64,000 nt of DNA from Streptococcus varani (GCF_001375655.1 NZ_CTEN01000003.1:372001-436000), one strand, 5' to 3'. Numbered from the stretch's first letter, positions 18,432 to 27,858 are shown. The notes: a model not told the origin generated them from the sequence alone. Numbers and translations are program-made.

Positions 18432-19256
18432 CTATTTCTTCCTTTTAGCTAAAAGCAGGACGATAGAGCCAATCCAAAAAAGGACAAATCCCAGAAGCAT
18501 AACTCCTACTGGCAACCACTTATTCCAAAAATCTCCTGAAATGCCTTGGAAGGCTAAGTAAACCTGCAACAAACCACTTAAGAAGTAAAGAAGAAAGACA
18601 GGAAGAAAGATACATTTGACGAGGTCTTCTTTACGATAAATGGTAGTCACTACTACAATGATCAGCGCTAGTAAAATACTCCAGATTCTTGGTAAGAGAA
18701 TAGATGATAAATGATTGGTAATCCAGGTATTGATAGCAAGCGCAGTTACAAACAATAGCCCAAAAAGTAAATAAGTTCCCCAAATTTTCCATTTTTTCGT
18801 TTGGTAGATAACCTGTTTGATGAGGAGAAAAAAGAGGATTGGAAAGGCTAGAGCAAGAGACATAAATCCCAATATACTCATCATATTTAGTCCTATCTGA
18901 CCACTTCCTGCAAATTCGGCTAAGAATTGAAAGGCTAGGAAAATGCCTCCTACCATCAAACTTAGATCCAAAGCTTTTTTGACGGTCAGTGGCGGTAAAT
19001 TCTTCAACAACTCATCTGCCATAGCCTTAGGGTTATCCCCTAAAAATTCCTCTGCAGATAGACCATTCTTTTGTCCCTCAAAAACATCCAGATACATATT
19101 GTAGAGATGTTCGACCATGACCTCATCCGCATCATGAAAGAGCGAAGAAAGTAGCATATACCCCTTGACCTTGCTCATGTAAGTCCGATTTTCTTTGCTC
19201 AATTTATGTTCAATGTCTTCAATTGTAGTCCAATAGATTCTTGCTTGATCTTTCAT
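18432..19256 (-). CDS. Multi-pass membrane protein paired with PadR regulator (DUF1129/HAAS-like)
   Basis: A 274-residue protein. The N-terminal ~95 residues are soluble and helical, with the short motif NPKAMADELLKNLPP like that of HAAS/DUF1129 proteins. The rest holds six or seven predicted membrane segments (about 99-115, 122-146, 158-178, 186-202, 212-228, 245-267). Proteins of this layout are usually encoded directly after a PadR regulator and are thought to sense or respond to envelope conditions; the function here is unknown. Its ATG is 2 bp after the PadR stop. Confidence 0.75.
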   Translation of the reverse strand: MKDQARIYWTTIEDIEHKLSKENRTYMSKVKGYMLLSSLFHDADEVMVEHLYNMYLDVFEGQKNGLSAEEFLGDNPKAMADELLKNLPPLTVKKALDLSLMVGGIFLAFQFLAEFAGSGQIGLNMMSILGFMSLALAFPILFFLLIKQVIYQTKKWKIWGTYLLFGLLFVTALAINTWITNHLSSILLPRIWSILLALIIVVVTTIYRKEDLVKCIFLPVFLLYFLSGLLQVYLAFQGISGDFWNKWLPVGVMLLGFVLFWIGSIVLLLAKRKK

Positions 19257-19257
19257 C

Positions 19258-19575
19258 TCAATTACCTCCTAACTTCCCAACTTTTTCCACCAAATCTGAC
19301 CACTGTTCCCAAAAAGCATCCAGGTAGTCCTGACCATCTGGCGTCAGATAAAAATATTTACGATCTGGCCCATCTTGTGAAGGTTTCATAATCCCACTAA
19401 TATAGCCATTTTTTTCTAATTTCTGCAAAAGGGGATAGACAGTCCCTCCAACAATGGTTGAAAAACCCGCTTCCTTTAATTCTTGCACTAACTCGTAACC
19501 ATAAATTTCCTTTTGAGAAATAATTTGTAAGACACAGCCGTCCAAGACTCCTTTTAATAACTGCGTTTCTTTCAT
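19258..19575 (-). CDS. PadR family transcriptional regulator
   Basis: A 105-residue winged-helix repressor. QLLKGVLDGCVLQIISQKEIYGYELVQEL is the PadR helix-turn-helix start, followed by STIVGGTVYPLLQKLEKNGYI (recognition helix), the wing DRKYFYLTPDGQDYL and a short dimerisation helix. PadR proteins of this size control small envelope or efflux genes and usually their own promoter. The operator cluster at 19728-19815 fits that. Confidence 0.93.
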   Translation of the reverse strand: MKETQLLKGVLDGCVLQIISQKEIYGYELVQELKEAGFSTIVGGTVYPLLQKLEKNGYISGIMKPSQDGPDRKYFYLTPDGQDYLDAFWEQWSDLVEKVGKLGGN

Positions 19576-19727
19576 GTTTTACTCCTTTGCGGATCCACTA
19601 TTGAAGTAGAAAAATATACTGAACACTAGGAAGATAGCTAAGAGTAGAGCTTCATCCACGCTTCAGTCGAAAAATATAGGAAGCACCAATACCATTGTCC
19701 TTCTTTATGAGCTTCCTTACCTTGTAA

Positions 19728-19815
19728 AACAAGCTAGTTGTTTTTTAAAAACACTAGTCGGCAATACAAACTAGTTTCTATAAAACAGTATATCCTTTTT
19801 CTACTAGTTTGTAAA
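19728..19815 (-). promoter_or_regulatory. PadR promoter with four ACTAG-type operator sites
   Basis: On the minus strand: TTTACA (19815-19810), a 17-bp spacer, TATACT (19792-19787). ACTAGTTTGT (19803-19812) and its inverted partner ACAAACTAGT (19766-19775) flank the -10 symmetrically. Two more copies follow: CACTAGT near 19752 and the near-palindrome ACAAGCTAGTTGT at 19729-19741. Regular placement around one promoter suggests autoregulation. Confidence 0.75.
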
Positions 19816-19864
19816 GCATAATAGTGGATGTTCGTTGAATATGATAAAGTCATTCTTCAGACTC

Positions 19865-19893
19865 TTGAATTTTTCCTATTTTCACGCTATAAT
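19865..19893 (+). promoter_or_regulatory. Promoter of the DUF2974 gene
   Basis: TTGAAT (19865-19870), 17-bp spacer, TATAAT (19888-19893). The leader to the ATG at 19924 is about 24 nt and carries GAAAGGGAAA. Confidence 0.85.
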
Positions 19894-19923
19894 GCAAACA
19901 GATATATTTTAGAAAGGGAAATT

Positions 19924-21201
19924 ATGTCCAATGTGATTGATTATGTGCTTGCCAACCAGTATGATAGTTTTTACGATAAAGATTTCACCATGCTTGATGC
20001 CCTAGCTCTAACAGAATTGGCTTACTTACCCTTTGAGGATTTAGTTCCGAGCAGGCACTCAAGTCCTAAAGCTCCATCTCTGAAACAGTTAGCAGATCTC
20101 TTTGAAAAAAAGTTTCAAGGAAAGTATCCTCCCTTAGGCATGGTTAGTCCCCATCGTCTCAAATTATTGAGCTGTTTCTCAACTGCAAAGCGTTACAAAC
20201 AGATTCGCAGCCTAGCCTTTGTAAATGATTATAATCTGGACAGTCAAAAACAGTTTGCTGCTCTCACCTATCAGATTCGTCCGAAAGAATATTTGGTGGT
20301 TTTTCGCGGCACAGATGACACTCTCATCGGCTGGAAAGAGGATTTTCATATGACCTATATGGAGGAAGTTCCTGCCCAAGTTTCTGCTAAAGATTATCTA
20401 AATCAAATCTTACAAGAGATTGATGGAAAAGTATGGTTGGCAGGACATTCTAAGGGTGGAAATTTAGCCATCTTTGCGGCTAGTCACGTAAGTCCAGAAT
20501 ATCAAGAAAGAATTCAGGAAATTTATAGTTTTGATGGACCCGGCCTCCACTCTTCTATCCTGTCCTCAAAAGGTTATAAAGACATTGAAAGAAAAGTTCA
20601 AGCCATCATTCCAGAAAATTCCATCGTTGGTATGATGCTAGAACCACCTGAAGCAGATCTCATCGTCAAGAGTAAAAGTATAGGACTCCTCCAACATAAT
20701 ACCTTTTCATGGGAAATAGAGGAAGATCATTTTAAAGTTGTTAGTAAGGTAAAAGATGACAGCATCCAAGTCAACCAAACTCTTAAAACTTGGACTGCCA
20801 ACTTGAGTCAAGATGAATTGAGAGATTTTTTTGATCTTTTCTTTGGAATCTTCATTGAGGCAGGTATTTTGCGCTTTGGTGATATGACAATCGATACTTC
20901 TGAAAAAATTCAAAAAGTAATCCAAAATCGAAAAAACCTATCTCCAGAACAAGTGACCATGTTGGAGCGAATTACTAAACTTCTTATCGATATCCGTTTT
21001 CAAATATGGAAAGAACATCTGCCAAACCTTACAAAGTTAAAGGGAGTCCATTTCTCAGGGCAATTACCGGCTCAATGGAATGAAAAAATCGCTACTTTAA
21101 GCACTATAAAGTCCGAAAAACAAGGAGGGAGTTTAGCTGATTTCAATTTGCAAGAAAAAATCCGCTCCCTTTTAGCTGATAAAAACAAAGGCCAATCCTA
21201 A
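19924..21201 (+). CDS. DUF2974 (Mbeg1-like) alpha/beta-hydrolase protein
   Basis: A 425-residue cytoplasmic protein with a lipase-type nucleophile elbow GHSKGGNLA (Ser nucleophile) after the strand EIDGKVWLA. The preceding RPKEYLVVFRGTDDTL has the usual oxyanion-side FRGTD motif. The C-terminal third is helical and less conserved. The family is common in streptococci and lactobacilli; the substrate is unknown, with lipid or ester hydrolysis as the inference. The ATG at 19924 follows a good promoter and ribosome site. The longer frame to 19828 begins before the promoter and was rejected. Its 3' end overlaps the convergent DUF1803 gene by 30 bp. Confidence 0.88.
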   Translation: MSNVIDYVLANQYDSFYDKDFTMLDALALTELAYLPFEDLVPSRHSSPKAPSLKQLADLFEKKFQGKYPPLGMVSPHRLKLLSCFSTAKRYKQIRSLAFVNDYNLDSQKQFAALTYQIRPKEYLVVFRGTDDTLIGWKEDFHMTYMEEVPAQVSAKDYLNQILQEIDGKVWLAGHSKGGNLAIFAASHVSPEYQERIQEIYSFDGPGLHSSILSSKGYKDIERKVQAIIPENSIVGMMLEPPEADLIVKSKSIGLLQHNTFSWEIEEDHFKVVSKVKDDSIQVNQTLKTWTANLSQDELRDFFDLFFGIFIEAGILRFGDMTIDTSEKIQKVIQNRKNLSPEQVTMLERITKLLIDIRFQIWKEHLPNLTKLKGVHFSGQLPAQWNEKIATLSTIKSEKQGGSLADFNLQEKIRSLLADKNKGQS

Positions 21202-21867
21202 GATTGGTCCTTTATTTTTTTTTGAAAAAATCAAGTCTTCTTTTTTCATGGTCATAGTCAGGGCATATGTCTGAGGAGCTACTTGATTCATAAACCCAAG
21301 TAAAAGCAAGGCCTCTACAAAAATATCTGGGCGTCTCTGAATAACCACTTCTTTTCGAGTAAATTTCAAAAGAAAATTGGTCATATATTTAAGAGCATAG
21401 TCTGGATTAATGTCTCCCAAGATAGCATATAATTTTTCTTGATCCCTTGAAAGAACTTCTTGGCTCCGCATTTTATAGAAATAAGAATCTAAGGTCAAAC
21501 CTTCTCGCACAAAATCAACCTCTTCTACAATGATCAACTCATTGGTCGAGTTGGTGAGTTCTTTCCGAAAAGTCAATTCCTTTAAACGTGAAAAAACAGC
21601 TGCTTCAGTATCCACAAAGACTTCTGTATCAAGGCTCAAACCATCCAAGCTTTCTAGCAAGGAAAAAGCATTTCGATAACGACGATTCTCCCGAATGATA
21701 TAACCCGCTTCGATAGCATTTTCTAGCTGACGATCTATATTTTTCTCTCCCTCAAAGGCTACCTTTATTTGACGAAGAGTTACGTCTTCATGGTCATGGA
21801 GATAATTGATTACGTCTTGGAAAAAAGGTTGTCGTGTCAGTTTATTGGCATTGAAGATTCTAATCAT
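21172..21867 (-). CDS. DUF1803 protein
   Basis: A 231-residue protein beginning MIRIFNANKLTRQPFF with an apparent winged-helix-like N-terminal half (VTLRQIKVAFEGEKNIDRQLENAI, GYIIRENRRYRNA). This matches the streptococcal DUF1803 family, which has no known function. The ATG at 21867 has no ribosome site: only AGTCTT separates it from TGCTATAAT, so the mRNA may be leaderless. The upstream in-frame start at 21885 lies inside the promoter. The 3' end overlaps the convergent DUF2974 gene. Confidence 0.8.
   Translation of the reverse strand: MIRIFNANKLTRQPFFQDVINYLHDHEDVTLRQIKVAFEGEKNIDRQLENAIEAGYIIRENRRYRNAFSLLESLDGLSLDTEVFVDTEAAVFSRLKELTFRKELTNSTNELIIVEEVDFVREGLTLDSYFYKMRSQEVLSRDQEKLYAILGDINPDYALKYMTNFLLKFTRKEVVIQRRPDIFVEALLLLGFMNQVAPQTYALTMTMKKEDLIFSKKNKGPILGLAFVFIS
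21190..21217 (+). terminator. Terminator of the DUF2974 gene, inside the convergent overlap
   Basis: GGCCAATC-CTAA-GATTGGTCC followed by TTTATTTTTTTT. The stem spans the TAA stop codon (21199-21201) and lies inside the DUF1803 coding region. Confidence 0.85.
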
Positions 21868-21873
21868 AAGACT

Positions 21874-21882
21874 ATTATAGCA
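21874..21882 (-). promoter_or_regulatory. Extended -10 directly upstream of the DUF1803 gene
   Basis: TGCTATAAT on the minus strand. The hexamer ends 6 nt before the ATG at 21867. There is no -35 match, because the ppaC terminator occupies that position. Confidence 0.65.
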
Positions 21883-21886
21883 CAAG

Positions 21887-21910
21887 AAAAGACAGCCGAG
21901 ACTGTCTTTT
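21887..21910 (-). terminator. Terminator of ppaC
   Basis: AAAAGACAG and CTGTCTTTT form a symmetric stem. The minus-strand T-run leads straight into the DUF1803 -10. Confidence 0.85.
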
Positions 21911-21920
21911 TCAAGTATTC

Positions 21921-22856
21921 TTATCCACCAAAACTCTCCGTCAACTGTGGTACAACTTGTTTCTTACGAGAAACTGCACCTGCTAGAAAGGCATGGTTGT
22001 TTTCTAATGTGAAGTTGAAAGCTGCTTCTACCTTGTCCATGTTGCTTCCCAAAGCCAAAATTTCAGAGTTTGAGTTAACAATGTCCGTTACCATAAGAAC
22101 AAAGTCTGAATAACCGTTTGCTGCAATGGCCGCAAACATAGCTGCTTCAATCTCATCTTGGCGTTCCAAGACTTCTGCGATATCAACTGTGTTGACTTGC
22201 GCTACACGAACATCGTTGCCGTTGAGACCAAATGTTTTGGCATCGATATCAATCAATTCATCTGCTGACTTGCTAGAAAGATTTGTACCTGCTTTAAGGA
22301 GAGCCAAACCGTACTCTTCCAAGTTGACACCTGCAATTTCAGCCAATTCTGCTGCTACTTGTGGATCGGAAGCATGAGTCGTTGGTGATTTGAGCAAGAG
22401 GGTATCTGAAATCAAACCAGACAAAAGGAGACCTGCTACTTCTTTTGGCAGTGTGATGCCTGCTTCTTTGGCTGCACGATAAACGATAGAGGAAGCTGAT
22501 CCAACTGGTTCCAAACGCATGTAAAGTGGATTCGCGGTTTCAAAGTTTGCTACACGGTGGTGGTCGATGACAGCAGCCACTTCCACATCGCAGATATCGC
22601 TAATGGACTGTTGGAATTCGTTGTGGTCAGTCAAGATAACCTGACTAACGCCTTCTTCCTTAGCAGAAGTCACCACGCGCGGTGCTGTCACGCCAAAGTA
22701 ATCCAAAGCGAAAGCTGTTTCTTCATTTGGGGTGCCAAGGGCAACTGCTTCTGCATCGCGGCCCCAAGCCTCACGCTCCAAGTAAGCCCAACCATATGAG
22801 GATGCAATCGCATCTGTATCTGGATTTTGGTGACCAAAAACTAAAAATTTAGACAT
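21921..22856 (-). CDS. ppaC: Manganese-dependent inorganic pyrophosphatase (DHH family)
   Basis: Splits pyrophosphate, pulling biosynthetic reactions forward. The 311-residue protein shows the family II metal motifs GHQNPDTDA (8-16) and DHHRVANF, the ILTDHNEF region, and the C-terminal [10 protein letters not shown] with the phosphate-binding SRKKQ. Length is standard. AGAGG lies 8 nt before the ATG. Single-gene transcript with a good terminator. Confidence 0.97.
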   Translation of the reverse strand: MSKFLVFGHQNPDTDAIASSYGWAYLEREAWGRDAEAVALGTPNEETAFALDYFGVTAPRVVTSAKEEGVSQVILTDHNEFQQSISDICDVEVAAVIDHHRVANFETANPLYMRLEPVGSASSIVYRAAKEAGITLPKEVAGLLLSGLISDTLLLKSPTTHASDPQVAAELAEIAGVNLEEYGLALLKAGTNLSSKSADELIDIDAKTFGLNGNDVRVAQVNTVDIAEVLERQDEIEAAMFAAIAANGYSDFVLMVTDIVNSNSEILALGSNMDKVEAAFNFTLENNHAFLAGAVSRKKQVVPQLTESFGG

Positions 22857-22931
22857 GTTTTAAAACCTCTTTTTTCTATTATCAGTTTATTTTATCACAT
22901 TTTCTAGCAATAAGAAACTGATGCCCCGGCC

Positions 22932-24155
22932 TCATTTTCTCAGTAAACCTTTTTTCAGATTTTGCATAAAACCAAGATCATCTTTTTGAAGAATCAATCC
23001 TGCGTAAGATTTACCAATAAAATAAATCAGGGCTATATTTGTCGCAATCAACATCAGCAAGGAAACTAAACTTTCCAATAGGTTGACCGAACCGTTAATA
23101 TAACGTAATGGCATGAAGAATGGTGATGTCACTGGGATGTAGGAACCAATCTGCATCAACAAATTATCACGTCCACTTTGCTCCAAGACCATAGAGCCAA
23201 CAAAACCAAACATAACCAAGAAAACTGCTGGTTGCGCTGCCTTTGGTGCATCTTCTGGACGGCTAACCAATGAACCACATAGGGCTGAAATAACGACAAA
23301 CAACAAGATACCAAATAGAACATAAAACACTACGATACCATTCAGATTCCCGAATACAGCTTGAATCGTAGGTGTCACATCTTTGGTCATCTGTGCCGTT
23401 GCAGGGAAACGATAGAAGAACTGATAGGCACCAAAACCGCCAACAAGATAGACTGAAATATGGGTCAGAATTGCTCCGAAAATACCCAAAATACGACCAT
23501 AAAAGTAATTCCTAGCTGGAAGACTTGAAAAGATAACCTCCATAATCTTGGTTCCTTTTTCTGTCGCGATTTCCTGAGCCGTTGTGGATGAATACATGAT
23601 AATCATGAAGTAAAGGACAAAGGAAATTGCCATAGGAGCTATGGTCTTGCCAATCTTCATCAGCATATTATCAGATTCTGACTCTAGTTCTTCCTTGAAG
23701 AGAGGTTGACGTGCTAGACTCTCTTGTTGCTCAGTAGTCAGGTGAGCCTCGGTGACATTCAACTGACTCTGAACATTCCCCAACGCTTGCTCCAATTGAG
23801 AGCGGTAAATCGGACTAGGGTTGCTATCCCCTACATATGTCCCAACGACCTGATGTTCCACTACTTCAACCAATAGATAATCTGCGATTTTCTTCTCTTC
23901 ATAAGCTTCTTTTGCTGCTGTCTCATCCTTATAGTCAAAGGTAACATTTGCCACTCCGGAAAATGCCGCTGGGACAGAAGGCTCTTTGCTGACAATCGCC
24001 AAATCATGATTGCTACTCGCAGCTGCTCCCGACAAATAACCAATTCCACCTGAAAAACCAACAAATAAGAAGGGAGACAAAACCATAAAGAGAAAGGCCC
24101 AAGACTTGACCTGGCGTAAATACGTTTCTTTTGTGACTAATAGTATCTGTTTCAT
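22932..24155 (-). CDS. ABC transporter permease (NatB/ABC-2 type)
   Basis: A 407-residue permease with one N-terminal helix (about 18-42), a large extracellular loop of ~130 residues (KEPSVPAAF to KEELESES), then five more membrane helices. The IATEKGTKIMEVIFSS motif before helix 3 is typical of the NatB family. It overlaps the ATPase gene by 4 bp. NatAB systems export Na+ in B. subtilis, but streptococcal members are not assigned and the substrate stays open. Confidence 0.9.
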   Translation of the reverse strand: MKQILLVTKETYLRQVKSWAFLFMVLSPFLFVGFSGGIGYLSGAAASSNHDLAIVSKEPSVPAAFSGVANVTFDYKDETAAKEAYEEKKIADYLLVEVVEHQVVGTYVGDSNPSPIYRSQLEQALGNVQSQLNVTEAHLTTEQQESLARQPLFKEELESESDNMLMKIGKTIAPMAISFVLYFMIIMYSSTTAQEIATEKGTKIMEVIFSSLPARNYFYGRILGIFGAILTHISVYLVGGFGAYQFFYRFPATAQMTKDVTPTIQAVFGNLNGIVVFYVLFGILLFVVISALCGSLVSRPEDAPKAAQPAVFLVMFGFVGSMVLEQSGRDNLLMQIGSYIPVTSPFFMPLRYINGSVNLLESLVSLLMLIATNIALIYFIGKSYAGLILQKDDLGFMQNLKKGLLRK

Positions 24156-25045
24156 TTTGCCACCCCCGATTTGATTTTAAAGATTTCATCAATGGTCGGT
24201 GCCTGCTGGTCAAAAGTAGCGATATAGTCCCCACCTGAAATCAGATGAAAGAGTTCCTTACCAGCTTCTTCTGTTTCCAAAATCAATCGCCAGAGTCCTT
24301 GATTGGTCATGGAAATATCTGTCACATAGGGGAGATTCTCCAGACGCTGACGCTCTAAATCTCCTGATACAAAGAGACGAGTCTTCCCAAATGACTGACG
24401 AATGGCTTGAATGGTATTGTTCAACACAATTTTCCCATCATGAATCATAATCAACCACTGACAGAGTTCCTCCACATTGGCCATAGTATGATCAGAGAAA
24501 ATAATGGTCGCTCCGCGTTCCTTTTCCTCCAAAACAACCTCTTTCAAAAGAGCCACATTGACTGGATCCAAACCAGAGAAAGGCTCATCCAAAATAATCA
24601 AATCTGGTTCATGAATCAGAGTAATGATCAACTGAACTTTTTGCTGATTTCCCTTTGATAGACTCTTAATTTTATCAGTCATCTTACCCTTTACAGCTAG
24701 TTTTTCCATCCAAATTGGCAATTTTTCTGCCACTTCCTGAGCGGTCATCCCCTTTAAACCAGCCAAATAACGAACCTGCTCTGCAATGGTTAACTTGGGC
24801 ATGAGACTTCTCTCCTCAGGCAGATACCCAATCCTAGCATAAGATTCCTGTCGGATATTTTCTCCATCTAGAAAAATTTCACCCTCATACTGGACAAAAT
24901 TTAAGAGCGAATGGAAAAAAGTTGTTTTTCCTGCACCGTTTTTTCCAATGAAACCGCAAATAATTCCTGAAGGAATCTCAAAAGACACTTCCTTCAATAC
25001 TTGCGTGCTTCCATAATTTTTTGATAATCCTGATACTGTAAGCAT
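24152..25045 (-). CDS. ABC transporter ATP-binding protein (NatA-like)
   Basis: A 297-residue ATPase with Walker A GKNGAGKTT, signature LSKGNQQK, Walker B LIILDEPFSG and switch FSDHTMANV, plus a C-terminal extension of ~80 residues. TATACT lies upstream with CAGGGAGGTAG as ribosome site. Forms one exporter with the overlapping permease gene. Confidence 0.92.
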   Translation of the reverse strand: MLTVSGLSKNYGSTQVLKEVSFEIPSGIICGFIGKNGAGKTTFFHSLLNFVQYEGEIFLDGENIRQESYARIGYLPEERSLMPKLTIAEQVRYLAGLKGMTAQEVAEKLPIWMEKLAVKGKMTDKIKSLSKGNQQKVQLIITLIHEPDLIILDEPFSGLDPVNVALLKEVVLEEKERGATIIFSDHTMANVEELCQWLIMIHDGKIVLNNTIQAIRQSFGKTRLFVSGDLERQRLENLPYVTDISMTNQGLWRLILETEEAGKELFHLISGGDYIATFDQQAPTIDEIFKIKSGVAK

Positions 25046-25173
25046 GTTCTACCTCCCTGACAATAGTATATCAGACCTACTTATTTTTTCAAGCTTTTTT
25101 AGGTGGCATCTTGCATCGAAACTACAAAAAGAGTAAGATAGAGAGAGAAATTAAGAACAAGAAAGGAATTTTT

Positions 25174-26871
25174 ATGAAATTCGCAGAATATACTTATACG
25201 CGTCCTCAGTATGAGGATATCAAGACTCAAATGACTGATTTGACAGAAAAACTAGCTGCAGCTGAGTCCGCTCAGACAGCCCGTCAAATCGTTCAAGACA
25301 TTACCACCATCAGCAATCTGATTGATACCCAAATGAACCTGTGGAGCATTCGTCATTCTATCGATATGACAGATGATTTTTACAATGAAGAAACCAAATT
25401 TTGGAACGAGCATAGCCCACTCTTTAGTGAACTTTCGACCAACTACTACCGTGTTATCGTAGATAGTCCTTACCGTAAAGAACTGGCAGATCTCTTACCC
25501 GAAACCTTCTTTATGTTGGCTGAGAATCAGCTCCAAACCTTCTCTTCAGAAGCCATTCCATTGTTCCAAAAAGAAAATGAATTGGTAGACCAGTATAATA
25601 ACCTTATGGCGACAGCCAAGTTGGACTTCCGTGGCCAAACCTACAACCTGTCACAAATGATTCCATTTGGTGAATCAACTGACCGTGACACTCGTAAAGA
25701 GGCATCCGAGATTGTCACATCTTTCTATGAAAAAAATGAAGAAAGATTCGATGGCGTTTACGATCAGTTAGTAAAAGTCCGCCACGAAATTGCTACTACA
25801 CTTGGTTTTAAAGACTATGTTGAATACGGTTATAAGATGATGAACCGCTTTGACTACAACCGTGATATGGTCAAGGTTTACCGCCAAGAAATCCTCAAGC
25901 ACGTTGTCCCTGTTGTTCAAAAACTCCGTCAACGCCAAGCTAAACGCATTCAAGTTCCAAGTCTAAAACATTATGACCTTACCTTGGAATATTTAGACGG
26001 CAATGCCACTCCAAAAGGAAGTCCTGAAGAATTGGTTGCAGGTGCTCAAAAAATGTACCAAGAACTTTCTCCTGAAACTGGTGAATTCTTCGACTTCATG
26101 ATAGAAGGCGACTTGCTCGATTTAGTTGCCAAAGAAGGCAAGGATACGGGTGGCTACTGTACCTATATTGCAGACTATGAGAGTCCGTTTATCTTTGCTA
26201 ACTTTAATGGTACGAGCGGAGACATTGATGTCTTGACTCATGAAGCGGGTCATGCCTTCCAAGTTTACCGTTCTCGTTGGATCCAAAGTCCTGAAGTCCT
26301 CTGGCCAACCTATGAATCCTGCGAAATCCACTCTATGTCCATGGAATTTATCACCTGGCCATGGATGGAAAATTATTTTAAAGAAGAGGTTAACAAATAC
26401 AAATTCAGTCACCTCTCTAGCACCCTCTTCTTCCTGCCTTATGGTGTCTTGGTCGATCACTTCCAACACGAAGTTTACGAACACCCAGAAATGACACCTG
26501 CAGAGCGCAAGGCAACTTGGAAACGCTTGGCCGACCTTTATCTCCCAGACCGTGATTATTCAGAATCTGATTTCCTGACACGCGGTGGCTTCTGGTTCCG
26601 TCAAGGACACATCTTTGCCAGTCCATTCTACTATATTGACTATACCTTGGCTCAAGTCTGCGCCCTCCAATTCTGGAAACGAACACAGGTGGACCAAGAT
26701 GAACAGGCTTGGCAAGACTACTTGCATATCTGTGACCTAGGTGGAACTAAGACCTTCCTACAAATTGTAGAAGCTGCAAATCTCCAATCCCCATTCAAAG
26801 AAGGAGCCTTGGAAGCAACGATTGCAGCTGTAACTGCTTATCTGGATAGTGTAGATGATCAAACTCTCTAA
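25174..26871 (+). CDS. M3 family oligoendopeptidase
   Basis: A 565-residue cytoplasmic zinc peptidase of the M3 (thimet/PepF-like) family that trims imported oligopeptides. The zinc site is HEAGH in DVLTHEAGHAFQVY, with the third ligand expected in the YESCEIHSMSMEF region. FANFNGTSGD just before is also family-typical. The start at 25174 follows AAGAAAGGAA and gives MKFAEYTYTRPQYEDI; the frame to 25111 has no ribosome site. It stands alone, followed by a hairpin at 26884-26910. Confidence 0.93.
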   Translation: MKFAEYTYTRPQYEDIKTQMTDLTEKLAAAESAQTARQIVQDITTISNLIDTQMNLWSIRHSIDMTDDFYNEETKFWNEHSPLFSELSTNYYRVIVDSPYRKELADLLPETFFMLAENQLQTFSSEAIPLFQKENELVDQYNNLMATAKLDFRGQTYNLSQMIPFGESTDRDTRKEASEIVTSFYEKNEERFDGVYDQLVKVRHEIATTLGFKDYVEYGYKMMNRFDYNRDMVKVYRQEILKHVVPVVQKLRQRQAKRIQVPSLKHYDLTLEYLDGNATPKGSPEELVAGAQKMYQELSPETGEFFDFMIEGDLLDLVAKEGKDTGGYCTYIADYESPFIFANFNGTSGDIDVLTHEAGHAFQVYRSRWIQSPEVLWPTYESCEIHSMSMEFITWPWMENYFKEEVNKYKFSHLSSTLFFLPYGVLVDHFQHEVYEHPEMTPAERKATWKRLADLYLPDRDYSESDFLTRGGFWFRQGHIFASPFYYIDYTLAQVCALQFWKRTQVDQDEQAWQDYLHICDLGGTKTFLQIVEAANLQSPFKEGALEATIAAVTAYLDSVDDQTL

Positions 26872-26883
26872 AAAAATAAAAGA

Positions 26884-26912
26884 AAAAGCTTGGAAATTCC
26901 AGGCTTTTCTCT
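26884..26912 (+). terminator. Terminator of the M3 peptidase gene
   Basis: AAGCTTGGAA and TTCCAGGCTT form an imperfect stem followed by TTCTCTATTTG. Confidence 0.6.
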
Positions 26913-26919
26913 ATTTGTT

Positions 26920-27708
26920 TTATTCTCGAATCCGCTCTAGATACTCTTGGTAACTCTCTGTTTCCATCAACCTCTTGGCATTTTCAACACGAGCTTTACT
27001 TGGTGGTTGTGTTCCTTCTAGGGGATACGGTTTTCCTAGTTCGCGCCATTTGAACTCACCTAAATTATGGTAAGGTAGGACTTCAAAACGTTGGACATTT
27101 GTAAGTGTTTTGACAAATTCTCCCAATTGTAGCAAATCCTCATCCCTATCCGTCAAACCAGGGACCAAGACATGACGAATCCAAACAGGTTTTCCGATAT
27201 CAGAAAGATACTGAGCACAAGCTAGAATGGTTTTGTTACTGTGGCCGGTCACAATCTTATGCTGATCTGGGTTTATTTCTTTGATATCAAGAAGCACTAG
27301 ATCGGTTACCTCCATCAGTTTACTGTATTTTTCCAGATAACGAGGGGTATTGCGAAAAGTCAGGGCACAGGTATCCAAAGTAGTATGGATGCCTTTTTCT
27401 TTGGCCAAGCTAAAGAGAGCAATCAAAAAGTCAATCTGAATAGTCGCTTCACCACCAGAAACCGTAATTCCACCTTCTTGACCCCAGAACATTTTAAAGC
27501 GAATTGCTTCATTGAGAACATCCTCAGCTGTGCGCTCTGTTGCCATCGGATTGACCAAATCCCAAGTATCTGGATTGTGACAGTATTGGCAACGCATATG
27601 ACAGCCTTGCATGAAAATAACAAAGCGAATACCTGGCCCATCTACGGCTCCAAAGCTCTCAGTTGAATGAACCAAACCAGTTACTTTCCTGTAATCAACT
27701 TCTTCCAT
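26920..27708 (-). CDS. pflA: Pyruvate formate-lyase activating enzyme
   Basis: Radical SAM enzyme (262 residues) that puts the glycyl radical on PflB for anaerobic mixed-acid fermentation. The cluster motif is CHMRCQYC (C-x3-C-x2-C), preceded by GPGIRFVIFMQG; GGEATIQ is the SAM-binding GGE stretch. TGCTATAAT lies about 26 nt upstream and GAGGAA precedes the ATG. No pflB is in the window. Confidence 0.95.
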   Translation of the reverse strand: MEEVDYRKVTGLVHSTESFGAVDGPGIRFVIFMQGCHMRCQYCHNPDTWDLVNPMATERTAEDVLNEAIRFKMFWGQEGGITVSGGEATIQIDFLIALFSLAKEKGIHTTLDTCALTFRNTPRYLEKYSKLMEVTDLVLLDIKEINPDQHKIVTGHSNKTILACAQYLSDIGKPVWIRHVLVPGLTDRDEDLLQLGEFVKTLTNVQRFEVLPYHNLGEFKWRELGKPYPLEGTQPPSKARVENAKRLMETESYQEYLERIRE

Positions 27709-27858
27709 TTCCTCATCCTACTTTCTATATACCTATTATAGCATGATTAAGGGTAAAAAACGAAAGAAAACGTAAGATTACAGTCCTAGATCCGAAGCCA
27801 GATAGGATGGTCAGACAAAACTCATTTTTACCATAAATCCCATTTGGACAAATAAAAA

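Noticed and set aside
26417..26686. 89-codon minus-strand frame inside the M3 peptidase gene
   Set aside because: It is a shadow of the peptidase reading frame with Arg/Gly-rich antisense codons.
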